Positions 26,289 to 34,255 of a stretch of 64,000 nucleotides of DNA are shown piece by piece; position 1 is the stretch's first letter; the number at the start of each line of letters is the position of its first letter. A model generated the notes under the pieces. The model ran no database searches, was not told the origin of the DNA, and saw nothing but the letters and a program-made list of their open reading frames with translations. The position numbers and the translations under genes are program-made. Source of the stretch: an uncultured Desulfobacter sp. (lineage in GTDB: Bacteria; Desulfobacterota; Desulfobacteria; Desulfobacterales; Desulfobacteraceae); contig NZ_OY762929.1 of assembly GCF_963666675.1 (NCBI RefSeq), forward strand, positions 2,170,001 to 2,234,000. Direction: 5' to 3'.

Positions 26289-26438
26289 TTGCAAAAATGT
26301 CAGGATTTTTGAGGAATAGTAGAGCGACACATATGTCTATGATTGTAGCCAAAAGCCTTTATGAAAGGAGTATTGAATACTTCTGTTATTGATGATGTCG
26401 GATTCAAATCTTATTACCGTATAAAGTGGACCCAGGCG
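26289..26438. repeat. Dispersed repeat, copy G, at the end of the cassette region
   Basis: From CATATGTCTATGATTG (26330) through TACTTCTGTTATTGATG (26384) the sequence is related to copies E and F. No gene is visible. Confidence 0.45.
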
Positions 26439-28268
26439 CTAATCAGTTTTATCCGCAGCTGCTTTTTTTTCTTCTAGTTCTTCCCAGCGGGAATAAAGAT
26501 CCTGGACTAAAGATTGGGCCTGCTCAAGTTTTTTGCAGGTGTCTGCCAGCAGGGCCGGGTCCTGGATAACATCCGGGTGCTGGACCTGTTCGGAAAAATC
26601 CTCAACCTGTTGTTCGGCCTCCAGAATTTTTTCTTCTATATTCTCCAGTTCGTATTTGTCTTTAAACGAGAACAACTTCTTTTTTGCCGGGGCTGGTTTG
26701 GCGGTTTGTTTTTTATTTTTCTCCGCCACAGGTTGTTCAGTCTTTTTCCGGTCGTTCCGGGCCTTTAAAATCTGGGCAAAATCTTTATAAAACTTTGGGG
26801 TCTCCGTGTTATCCAGGTAGAGCATGCGATGGCAGACCCGGTCCATGAGATACCGGTCATGGGAGACAATGATCACGGCCCCTTCAAACTCTTTGATGGA
26901 GGTTTCCAATACTTCCAGGGATAGGATATCAAGGTCATTGGTGGGTTCGTCCAAAAGCAGCAGGTCACAGGGCTGACGCATGATTTCAGCCAGAACGATT
27001 CTTGCCTTCTCCCCGCCGGAAAGCCTTCCCACCGGCATGTCCAGCTGGTCCGGCATGAAAAGGAACCGTTTGGCCCAGGAGACCACATGGATGGGGCGTC
27101 CCTTATAGTTTACGGAATCTCCGCCGGCCGGATTTAATGCATCCCGCAGGGTCATTTCCGGGTCCAGGTGGGTCCGTTCCTGGTGGTAGACGGCTGTTTT
27201 AAGGTTTTCCGCCCATTTCACGGTGCCCTGGTCCGGTGCCGTGCTTTGTTCGATCAGAGACAAAAAGGTGGATTTGCCTGACCCATTGTCCCCGACAATG
27301 CCAAGGCAAAAGCCCGGTCCAAGTTCAAAGGTAATGTTGGAAAACAGTGTTTTGCCTTGAAATCCTTTGGTCAGGTTATGCACCCTGAGCAGTTTTCTGG
27401 TCTGGCGGCCTGTGCCTGAAAAATCGATATCCATTTTGGCCGTCTGCTTATTCCGGGCTTTGACTTGGGACAGTTCCTTGCGCAGCTCTTCGGCCTGGTC
27501 AATCCTGTATTTTGCCTTGGTGGTTCTGGCCTTGGCCCCCTGGCGCAGCCATTGGTCTTCCCGGCGCATCTTTGATGCCAGGGAGGACTGTTTTTTGGCC
27601 TGGGCCTCCAGGTATTTGTCCCGCTCCTGCTCAAATTTTCGATAATTGCCCTGGATTTTAAACACCCCGCCCTGGTAGTACCGGGCAATCTCCATGGTGT
27701 GGGAACATACGTTTTCAAGAAATGTCCGGTCATGGGAGACGGCCACAAAAGAAAACCGGGCTGTCACAAGCATCTGTTCCAGCCATAAAATGCCGGCAAT
27801 ATCAAGATGGTTGGTGGGCTCGTCCAGTAACAGCAGGTCCGGTTCCCGGCAAAAGGCCCGGGTGATGGCCAGGCGCTTGCGCCATCCGCCTGACAGCTCT
27901 TTTGTCTTTTTGGCGGCATCGGTAAAACCGCCCAGTCCCAGGGCCCGGTTTACCCTGCGGTGGCGTTCTTTTTCCTGAAGATCCAAATCGGATAGACTGT
28001 TGAATAAGACCTGCTCAATGGACAGGGCCGTGTCAAACTTATCTTCCTGGGCAAGATAGACCAAAGACAGTCCTGGCTGGACACCCACCTCTCCTTCATC
28101 CGGGGCGCTTAACCCGCAGATAATTTTTAACAGGGTGGATTTGCCTGATCCGTTCATCCCGATTAAACCCAGCTTTTCCCCTGGTTTTACATCGACAGTC
28201 AAACCGGTGAATAATGTATCATCGCCATATGCTTTGCAAAGTTCTTTTATGGATACTAAAACCGTCAT
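26439..28268 (-). CDS. uup: ABC-F family ATPase (Uup-like)
   Basis: The 609-residue protein has two ABC ATPase domains and no membrane segment. Domain 1 has GMNGSGKST, LSGGWRKRL and LLLLDEPTNHLDI; domain 2 has GDNGSGKST, LSGGEKARI and LLLLDEPTNDLDI. Between them lies the charged linker region, and a C-terminal coiled coil rich in Lys and Glu (about 530-609) marks the Uup subgroup, which acts on the ribosome or on branched DNA. The ATG at 28268 is chosen because it has a clear GGAGGAG site; an upstream in-frame ATG at 28307 does not. It overlaps the stop of the small membrane protein upstream by one base, so the two are coupled. Confidence 0.93.
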   Translation of the reverse strand: MTVLVSIKELCKAYGDDTLFTGLTVDVKPGEKLGLIGMNGSGKSTLLKIICGLSAPDEGEVGVQPGLSLVYLAQEDKFDTALSIEQVLFNSLSDLDLQEKERHRRVNRALGLGGFTDAAKKTKELSGGWRKRLAITRAFCREPDLLLLDEPTNHLDIAGILWLEQMLVTARFSFVAVSHDRTFLENVCSHTMEIARYYQGGVFKIQGNYRKFEQERDKYLEAQAKKQSSLASKMRREDQWLRQGAKARTTKAKYRIDQAEELRKELSQVKARNKQTAKMDIDFSGTGRQTRKLLRVHNLTKGFQGKTLFSNITFELGPGFCLGIVGDNGSGKSTFLSLIEQSTAPDQGTVKWAENLKTAVYHQERTHLDPEMTLRDALNPAGGDSVNYKGRPIHVVSWAKRFLFMPDQLDMPVGRLSGGEKARIVLAEIMRQPCDLLLLDEPTNDLDILSLEVLETSIKEFEGAVIIVSHDRYLMDRVCHRMLYLDNTETPKFYKDFAQILKARNDRKKTEQPVAEKNKKQTAKPAPAKKKLFSFKDKYELENIEEKILEAEQQVEDFSEQVQHPDVIQDPALLADTCKKLEQAQSLVQDLYSRWEELEEKKAAADKTD

Positions 28269-28513
28269 CAGGATTTCTCCTCCCGGGTCTGGGATGGTCG
28301 AAGACAACGGTAGACCCGGATCATTTTAATGATGAATACAATGCTTAAGGTCAGGCTGATCAGAATAATAAAACTTGCGGCAAAAAAGGTCATGATAAAA
28401 CTGAACGGATCATCTAAGCCGTATGCCCCCCGGATAGGATCGATGCCGAAAATTAAGAAAAAAATGGAGATTAAAAGGCATAATACCTGGGCTATCCACC
28501 AGAGATATTTCAT
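28268..28513 (-). CDS. Small membrane protein (81 residues)
   Basis: Two hydrophobic segments can be seen, WIAQVLCLLISIFFLIFG and SFIILISLTLSIVFIIKMI, joined by a short loop, with a charged C-terminal tail. The family is not recognised. ATG 28513 with AAGGA upstream is preferred over an ATG 52 codons earlier, because the added residues show no coding character. The gene is coupled to the ABC-F gene downstream. Confidence 0.7.
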   Translation of the reverse strand: MKYLWWIAQVLCLLISIFFLIFGIDPIRGAYGLDDPFSFIMTFFAASFIILISLTLSIVFIIKMIRVYRCLRPSQTREEKS

Positions 28514-28626
28514 TTGATGTCCTTGCAAATCAAATTTGTTTTTAAAACTGTCCAAAATTAAGGTGAGGTGAAAATACAGGTTCTTAATGAAAAAATCAAA
28601 TTGCTGCGGTACAGCGCTGCGTAAAG

Positions 28627-28657
28627 AAGGCCCGACAGTCTGTGGCTGCCGGGCCTT
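28627..28657 (-). terminator. Terminator after the MsrAB gene
   Basis: AAGGCCCG (28627-28634) and CGGGCCTT (28650-28657) form a GC-rich stem with a 15-base loop. On the minus strand the stem is followed by CTTT. It lies 41 bp beyond the msrAB stop. Confidence 0.7.
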
Positions 28658-28697
28658 GCAAGGGCTCAAAATAGAGCGGTTTTTTTAATGATCGGGG

Positions 28698-29867
28698 TTA
28701 AAAGAGCTTTGCATACTGTCCATATCCCTCGTCTGCCAATTTATCTTTGGGAATGAATTTCAAGGCCCCTGAGTTGATGCAGTACCGGAGGCCCGTGGGG
28801 GCCGGACCGTCGTCAAACACATGGCCCAGGTGGGAATCGGCAATTTTGCTTCTGACCTCGGTGCGGGTCATGAACAGGCTTCTGTCGGTTTTCTCTACGA
28901 TATGTGCAGGCTCCAGGGGTTGGGTAAAACTGGGCCAGCCTGTGCCGGACTTGAATTTGTCCGTTGAGGCGAACAAAGGTTCTCCGGATACGATGTCCAC
29001 ATAGATCCCCTCTTCTTTATTGTCCCAGAATGCATTATCAAATGGGGGTTCCGTGCCTTCGTGCTGGGTGATTTTATACTGCATGGGGGTCAGTTTTTTT
29101 TTGATATCGGCATCAGATGGCCGGGTCCACATCGTTGTATGGTCCTTTTCCATTTTATTCATCTCCTTGTTCATGGGACGTGCTTTCATCTTGTCTTTTT
29201 TCATATGCGCGTCTTTCCAGGCCTTTTCAATGAACTGATCCCGCCCCGAATTCCATCGGTAATACTTGTAGCGGATGGGATTCTTTTTATAGTAATCCTG
29301 GTGGTAGGTTTCGGCGGGATAGAAGGTTTTAAACTTTGTGATCCCGGTGACAATGGGCTTGTCAAATATCTGTGATTTTTCCAGGGCCTTTTTGGAAGCC
29401 GTGGCAACCGCTTTTTGCCTGTCGGTGTGATAGAAAATTTCAGAGCGGTACTGGTTCCCTCTGTCCACAAACTGTCCGCCGGCATCCGTGGGATCAATGT
29501 GGCGCCAGAAATAGTCCAGAAGTGCTTCGTAGGTGACAACATTCGGGTCAAAATAGACCTGAATGGCCTCGGTGTGACCTGTGCCGCCCATGGAGACTTC
29601 TTTGTATGAGGGCTGGTTTTTATGACCACCCGTGTATCCAGAAATTACCTTTTTGACACCCTTGACCTTTTCAAAGTCGGCTTCGGTGCACCAGAAGCAC
29701 CCTCCGGCAAAGGTGGCAATCCGGGTTTTCATATCGTCCATCATCTTTTTGGACGTCGTGTGTTTCATGGTCTCTTCTTTCATCTCGTCTTCCATGCCCG
29801 CAAAGGCATAGAAACCAAAGGCGATGAACAGGGCGGTAAGGGTGGAAATGATTAGTTTATGTCTCAT
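28698..29867 (-). CDS. msrAB: Peptide methionine sulfoxide reductase MsrA-MsrB fusion, exported
   Basis: The 389-residue protein reduces both epimers of methionine sulfoxide. An N-terminal hydrophobic segment (about 5-23) should export or anchor it. The MsrA domain (about 48-210) has the catalytic Cys57 in AGGCFWCTE and GYTGGHKNQPSYKEV. The MsrB domain (about 255-385) has SGTGWPSFT, HLGHVFDDGPAPTGLRYC and the catalytic Cys363 in RYCINSGAL. The usual zinc-binding CxxC pairs of MsrB are absent, as in many fused forms. The ATG at 29867 has AGGAG upstream. It probably protects envelope proteins from oxidation. Confidence 0.95.
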   Translation of the reverse strand: MRHKLIISTLTALFIAFGFYAFAGMEDEMKEETMKHTTSKKMMDDMKTRIATFAGGCFWCTEADFEKVKGVKKVISGYTGGHKNQPSYKEVSMGGTGHTEAIQVYFDPNVVTYEALLDYFWRHIDPTDAGGQFVDRGNQYRSEIFYHTDRQKAVATASKKALEKSQIFDKPIVTGITKFKTFYPAETYHQDYYKKNPIRYKYYRWNSGRDQFIEKAWKDAHMKKDKMKARPMNKEMNKMEKDHTTMWTRPSDADIKKKLTPMQYKITQHEGTEPPFDNAFWDNKEEGIYVDIVSGEPLFASTDKFKSGTGWPSFTQPLEPAHIVEKTDRSLFMTRTEVRSKIADSHLGHVFDDGPAPTGLRYCINSGALKFIPKDKLADEGYGQYAKLF

Positions 29868-30024
29868 GACGGATCTCCTTTCTATGGGTTGTTGGTTCCT
29901 TACCCTGTATGTTAGAAAGATAAGATCACAAATAGATCGGTCAAAGGTCACAAGTTTATCACAGAGATTGTGATGGGGACTTTATCCTTTAAGAATTAAG
30001 CCCCCTGTAATTTGATAAGCAAGT

Positions 30025-30112
30025 CTGGGTCAGTCACTTAGATATTTCAACACTTGTTGTGGGCTAAGTTTGATGGGTGATATGTCAGATCAGCCCGTGG
30101 CTGTTCGTGTTA
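30025..30112. repeat. Intergenic repeat, copy R4 (related to 62679-63015)
   Basis: The block TTGTTGTGGGCT ... GATATGTCAGATCAGCCCG ... TGGCTGTT matches three further copies near 62.7-63.0 kb. GGGCT and AGCCC can pair. It lies at the end of the subtilase gene and may act as a terminator. Confidence 0.6.
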
Positions 30113-33100
30113 CTCAAACGGGGCTTGGCCGCCCCACCTTTCTTTAAAAATTATATAGTCGAGCTGGTTGACCCGGCCGTCTGAGTTAAAGTCAGCACTT
30201 GCAGTGGTTCCTCCCCATAACTGCCTGAAATCCGTAAAGTCAGCCTGGTTGACAACATCATCGTTGTTCAGGTCACAGTCGCAGGCATTGCCGTATCCGT
30301 CGTTATCGGTGTCGATCTGATTCCTGTTGGCCGTCAGCCTGCAGTTATCGTCCTGATCCGGGATTTGATCCCCGTCTGTGTCGGCAAGGAAAGCTTCATC
30401 CAGCAGCAATCCTTGTGAAGTTGACGAAAAGGATCCGTCATCAAGGATGCCGCCGTTAATCGTGTACAGGCCTTTGCCGGATACGTATACGGCTCCGCAG
30501 GATAGCCTGGCATGGGACAACTGCCGGTCGGCCAGGCTGGACCAGGTATCGGTCTGGGTGTCATATCTTAAAACAGCCCGGGTGGGGGAGTACCAGAAAT
30601 CATTTCCCGTACCGCCGACCACGTAGATATACCGCCCGTCTGTGGCAGTGCCGAACCGTCCCAAAGCCGCAGGCATGGCCGCCATTTCACTTATTTCGCC
30701 TGTTTGAGGATCAAATATTTCACCGGTTGCTGTAAATACTTCTCCGTCTTCCCATGTTTCCAAGCCTCCGAAAACGTATACCTTGTCGTTCACTGCAACC
30801 GTTCCATGACAGAACCGTGCCTGGCTGAGGCTTACAGATTCAGCCTGCCATGTATTGCCCTGTTCCCGGGCCGGGTCAAAGGAATAGATGGTGTCCATGG
30901 GCATGTCATCTTCATTCAGACCACCGGTCACGTAAATTCGGCCCTGGGCCGTGGCCGCCCGGGAAAAACAAGCTGCCTCGGGAAAGGATTCAATGTCTGT
31001 AAACGTCCTGGATTCAGGATCAAAGACCGTTACCGTATCAATGTTGTGGCCCTCTTCTGCTGTGGTATAGCCGCCGATAAGATAAATTTTTCCGGACAGG
31101 ACAGCCGAGGTCAGGTGAGCCCGGTTCGACGTCATCCAACTGCCGTAGGGGTATTCCCAGGTGTCTGTATCCAGGGCGTAGACTTCCCAGGAACGCAGGG
31201 CACTGTTGCCGCTGACAAATCCGCCAAAAGTATAAATTTTATTGTTAACCATGGCCGTGGTGGCTGAATCGCGTTGGGTGACCGAGGCCGTACCATCCAC
31301 CCAGTGACTGACCTCCATGGGCCGTCTTGGCGACCGGGTTCCGTCAGCGCCGACAAGGTAAAAATATCCCCCGGAATAGGCGGGTTTTATTGCCGTAACC
31401 CGGGTATCGCTCCAGGACTTGATCCTGGCATCCACTCCGGTGTCCGATGTATAGGCGTCGTGAAACATGATCCGCCCCTGGTCGTTTCCGAAAAAATTGC
31501 CCTGTATGGTGAGTGTATCCGTTTCTGTAACCTTAAATTCAGTGATCAAAGGGGTCTTGGACGGACTGGTTGCCAGGGAACCGGCAAGGTTGATCCGGCG
31601 GTCTGTGGCCGTAATGCTTTTTAGAGAATCCGGGTGGTCTCCGCCGCTGTATAAACGGCTGATCCGTTCTTCCATGGTTTCATTGGGGTAAAGTGATGCA
31701 GCCAGGGCCAGAACGCCTGATACATGGGGCGCGGCCATGGAAGTACCGTTGGCAAATTTGAATGCACCCATTGCATTGGATTTGCCAATGCCGATTTTAT
31801 CCAGGTATACCCCGTCGGCTGTGCCGTGGGGAATAACAAACAACCGGAATCGGATGCGGAATTGATTGGTCAACAAGGCATCCGGTATGGTGTAGCTATA
31901 GCTTTTCCAGTTTGGGTCACTCCCGGTCTGGGAGCCCAGGGTGGTCCAGGTCTCCCCGTCATCCCCGGAGGCTTCCACATAGAGACCGTCCTTTTTCCCA
32001 CAGGAGGAAACCACAGTGGACAGATCCTTGTACAGCCAGAATCCCATCATGAGATGGGTACCGGCATATTCAGAAAGGTCCATGGCCTTGCTGACCAGGT
32101 TATAGTCAAGGTGTTCGCCCGATTCTCCCTGGAGATAATTTCCATAGGGGCTGTCGCTCCAGGCCATGTTTTCATGGAAAGCCTCTTCTTCGGTGATGCC
32201 CCAGGTGCCGGTTGTCAGGTCTAAGTCCCAATCGTCTTCTCCTGCCTCCATGCTGTCAAAAAACGGATCTCCGGACATCGGTGAGTAGCCGCCCCCGGGA
32301 ATGGTGCTCAAAATATTGACCCCGGGTGCCGCGATATCCACTTCCGATGCACCGTAATTGGAAAAGTCGGCCAGTTCATCATTCTGATCAGTGGCACCCA
32401 CAGAAATAACATTGGGGACATCCAGAGAGCTTGGATAATGTTTTTGTTCTCCGTCACAGTCATTGGTGTCGTTACCGGCAGCCGCAGACAGGATGATCCC
32501 GGCGGACGATGCGGCTTCCAGAGCTTCTTTAAGAGTCTCACTGGCAGCGGTTGATCCCCAGGAGGCGTTCATAACAACGATATTATTTTCAGACCGCTGG
32601 TTCATTTCCAACAGGTAATCAATACATGTTACGGCATCTGAGGTTGCGCCGGAACCGGTGGACCCCAGGAATTTAAGCGCCATAATTTTTGCCTGGTTCC
32701 AGGTGACGCCGGATATACCAGCCCCGTTGTCTGTTACGGCTGCAATGGTGCCGGCCACATGGGTGCCGTGGTAATGATCGTCATAGGGGTCGCCGTCCTT
32801 GTTGACGGCATCAATGCCGTAGATATCGTCCACCCAGCCGTTGCCGTCGTCGTCTACGCCGGCTGTTCCGTAAAGCTCCTGATCGTTGGTCCACATGTTG
32901 GCTGCCAGGTCTTTATGGGTGTAGTCCACGCCTGTGTCTATCACCGCCACAATGACCTTTTGCGCTGAAGCGCTCACAAGATCCCATGCTTCAGGTGCGT
33001 CAATGTCGGCATCTCGGGTGCCTGGTTCTTCATCTACGACCTGGCCTGTGTTCTCCAGTGCCCACAGTTGATCAAATTCCGTATCGTCGGGTACGGCATC

Positions 33101-33484
33101 TATGGCAATGATGTAATCGGGTTCAGCCAGGGCCACATCCGGGTGGGATTTCAGTTCATTGAGCATTGCTTTGGTGGTCAGGCCCGGACAGTTGATCAAG
33201 GCGACCTCCTGTCCTTTATTTCCCTTTAAGGCAGAAAAGGATTTTATGGTCAACAATGGTGAAGCTGTTTTTGAAGATCTTGAGGAAATAATGTTGATAC
33301 TGCTTTTCAGGGATTTGGCGGAAACGCCCGGCTTCATTTTGACAAGCAGGCGTCCTTCCACATAGGTTCCCTCCTGTAGCTGCTCCGGATGCTGCTTGAG
33401 ACGGTCAGCGCCGATTGCAAACACGCTGCCGGTCCAGATGAGTGACAGCAGCACTGCTGTTATACTACGGAAAAAGTGTTTCAA
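30110..33484 (-). CDS. Secreted S8 subtilase with kelch propeller, calcium repeat and dockerin domain
   Basis: The 1124-residue protein has a signal peptide (1-23) and an inhibitor-like propeptide (about 40-130). The S8 catalytic residues are Asp183 (VIDTGVDY), His239 (HGTHVAGT) and Ser582 (GTSMAAPHVSG). About 170 residues (405-575) are inserted between the usual Asn and Ser parts and look like a beta-sandwich. An IPT-like part follows, then at least five kelch repeats (for example KIYTFGG, KIYLIGG, RIYVTGG, KVYVFGG). The end has DTDGDQIPDQDDNC and a dockerin pair (NNDDVVNQADFTDF, NSDGRVNQLDYIIF). The dockerin should bind the cohesin protein encoded just upstream in the same operon. Confidence 0.92.
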   Translation of the reverse strand: MKHFFRSITAVLLSLIWTGSVFAIGADRLKQHPEQLQEGTYVEGRLLVKMKPGVSAKSLKSSINIISSRSSKTASPLLTIKSFSALKGNKGQEVALINCPGLTTKAMLNELKSHPDVALAEPDYIIAIDAVPDDTEFDQLWALENTGQVVDEEPGTRDADIDAPEAWDLVSASAQKVIVAVIDTGVDYTHKDLAANMWTNDQELYGTAGVDDDGNGWVDDIYGIDAVNKDGDPYDDHYHGTHVAGTIAAVTDNGAGISGVTWNQAKIMALKFLGSTGSGATSDAVTCIDYLLEMNQRSENNIVVMNASWGSTAASETLKEALEAASSAGIILSAAAGNDTNDCDGEQKHYPSSLDVPNVISVGATDQNDELADFSNYGASEVDIAAPGVNILSTIPGGGYSPMSGDPFFDSMEAGEDDWDLDLTTGTWGITEEEAFHENMAWSDSPYGNYLQGESGEHLDYNLVSKAMDLSEYAGTHLMMGFWLYKDLSTVVSSCGKKDGLYVEASGDDGETWTTLGSQTGSDPNWKSYSYTIPDALLTNQFRIRFRLFVIPHGTADGVYLDKIGIGKSNAMGAFKFANGTSMAAPHVSGVLALAASLYPNETMEERISRLYSGGDHPDSLKSITATDRRINLAGSLATSPSKTPLITEFKVTETDTLTIQGNFFGNDQGRIMFHDAYTSDTGVDARIKSWSDTRVTAIKPAYSGGYFYLVGADGTRSPRRPMEVSHWVDGTASVTQRDSATTAMVNNKIYTFGGFVSGNSALRSWEVYALDTDTWEYPYGSWMTSNRAHLTSAVLSGKIYLIGGYTTAEEGHNIDTVTVFDPESRTFTDIESFPEAACFSRAATAQGRIYVTGGLNEDDMPMDTIYSFDPAREQGNTWQAESVSLSQARFCHGTVAVNDKVYVFGGLETWEDGEVFTATGEIFDPQTGEISEMAAMPAALGRFGTATDGRYIYVVGGTGNDFWYSPTRAVLRYDTQTDTWSSLADRQLSHARLSCGAVYVSGKGLYTINGGILDDGSFSSTSQGLLLDEAFLADTDGDQIPDQDDNCRLTANRNQIDTDNDGYGNACDCDLNNDDVVNQADFTDFRQLWGGTTASADFNSDGRVNQLDYIIFKERWGGQAPFE

Positions 33485-33535
33485 AATAGATTCTCCTGGA
33501 TAAAAATTGGGGCTGTTGTTTCAACCATCTTGATG

Positions 33536-33578
33536 GGGCATCGGAAACAAACATGCAAAAACAGCGTTTCCAATGCCC
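33536..33578 (-). terminator. Stem-loop between the cohesin and subtilase genes
   Basis: GGGCAT followed by GGAAAC pairs with GTTTCC followed by ATGCCC, giving about 12 base pairs with one bulged base on each side and a 16-base loop. There is no T run, so it may slow polymerase or set mRNA ends within the operon rather than end it. Confidence 0.5.
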
Positions 33579-33596
33579 GGTGTTGAAGAAAAAAAA

Positions 33597-34223
33597 TCAG
33601 CAGGTTCTGCGGCGAATCAAAGATAGACCAATGAGGCCCGCGCCTGTGAGCCAAAGGGCTGAAGGAAGCGGAACCCCAGACAAGTCTGCGCCCTGAGTTG
33701 TAGTCATAGAGGAGGCATATTCGCCGTTAATGTCATTGTATGAAATAATGCTTGAATAGGTAAATTCACCGACCATGACATCATCCACCAGCCAAAGGTC
33801 GGACAGCCCATCGGCGAGAAGTCCGGATGTCACTTCAAAAGTGAACGTTCCTATGACGATACTTTGTCCGGCTTCCACGCTGATAGGGTCTCCGCCCCAG
33901 GGATAATTCTGGTTGAAATTGGCAATATAACTGCCGTCGGACAGGGTCTGCTCAGAAGCGGAACCAAAGAGCTCTTCCCACCCAAGAGGGGTGCCATAGG
34001 AAACAAAGCTTAATTCAGCGGCATCATAGCCAAGACACAGCGTGGCACCGGTAAATGTGTCGCCGTCTTCATCTGCGGTAAAGCTTACTTCAAAGGTGGT
34101 GGTGTCTCCGGGGGGTACGGTGTAGCTTTGTGCCGGTGAAATTGAAACCGTAGCCGCATGGGCAGCAGAAGTCAGGCCTGAAATAATGATAGTCAATGCA
34201 AGTAAGAGATGTTTGATTTTCAT
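33597..34223 (-). CDS. Cohesin-domain protein with PEP-CTERM-like anchor
   Basis: The 208-residue protein begins with a signal peptide (to AHA, residue 22). Residues about 24-165 look like a cohesin fold: VSISPAQSYTVPPGDTTTF, then GATLCLGYDAAELSFVS and QSIVIGTFTFEV. The end, VPLPSALWLTGAGLIGL followed by RRR, is a PEP-CTERM-like sorting signal (VPLP box, hydrophobic stretch, arginines). So the protein should be a surface scaffold unit. Genes on either side encode proteins that end in dockerins, the partners of cohesins. ATG 34223 with AAAGGA upstream was chosen; the ATG at 34283 lies inside the preceding gene. Confidence 0.82.
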   Translation of the reverse strand: MKIKHLLLALTIIISGLTSAAHAATVSISPAQSYTVPPGDTTTFEVSFTADEDGDTFTGATLCLGYDAAELSFVSYGTPLGWEELFGSASEQTLSDGSYIANFNQNYPWGGDPISVEAGQSIVIGTFTFEVTSGLLADGLSDLWLVDDVMVGEFTYSSIISYNDINGEYASSMTTTQGADLSGVPLPSALWLTGAGLIGLSLIRRRTC

Positions 34224-34255
34224 TTTAATTGATCCTTTATTTTGGGTGATTTTTT

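Noticed and set aside
1394..26438. Integron integrase gene
   Set aside because: None of the proteins in the region shows a tyrosine-recombinase motif, so no complete integron can be claimed.
30334..32968. Several open frames on both strands over the subtilase gene
   Set aside because: They are other-frame readings of a long GC-rich gene; the subtilase, kelch and dockerin motifs explain the sequence fully.
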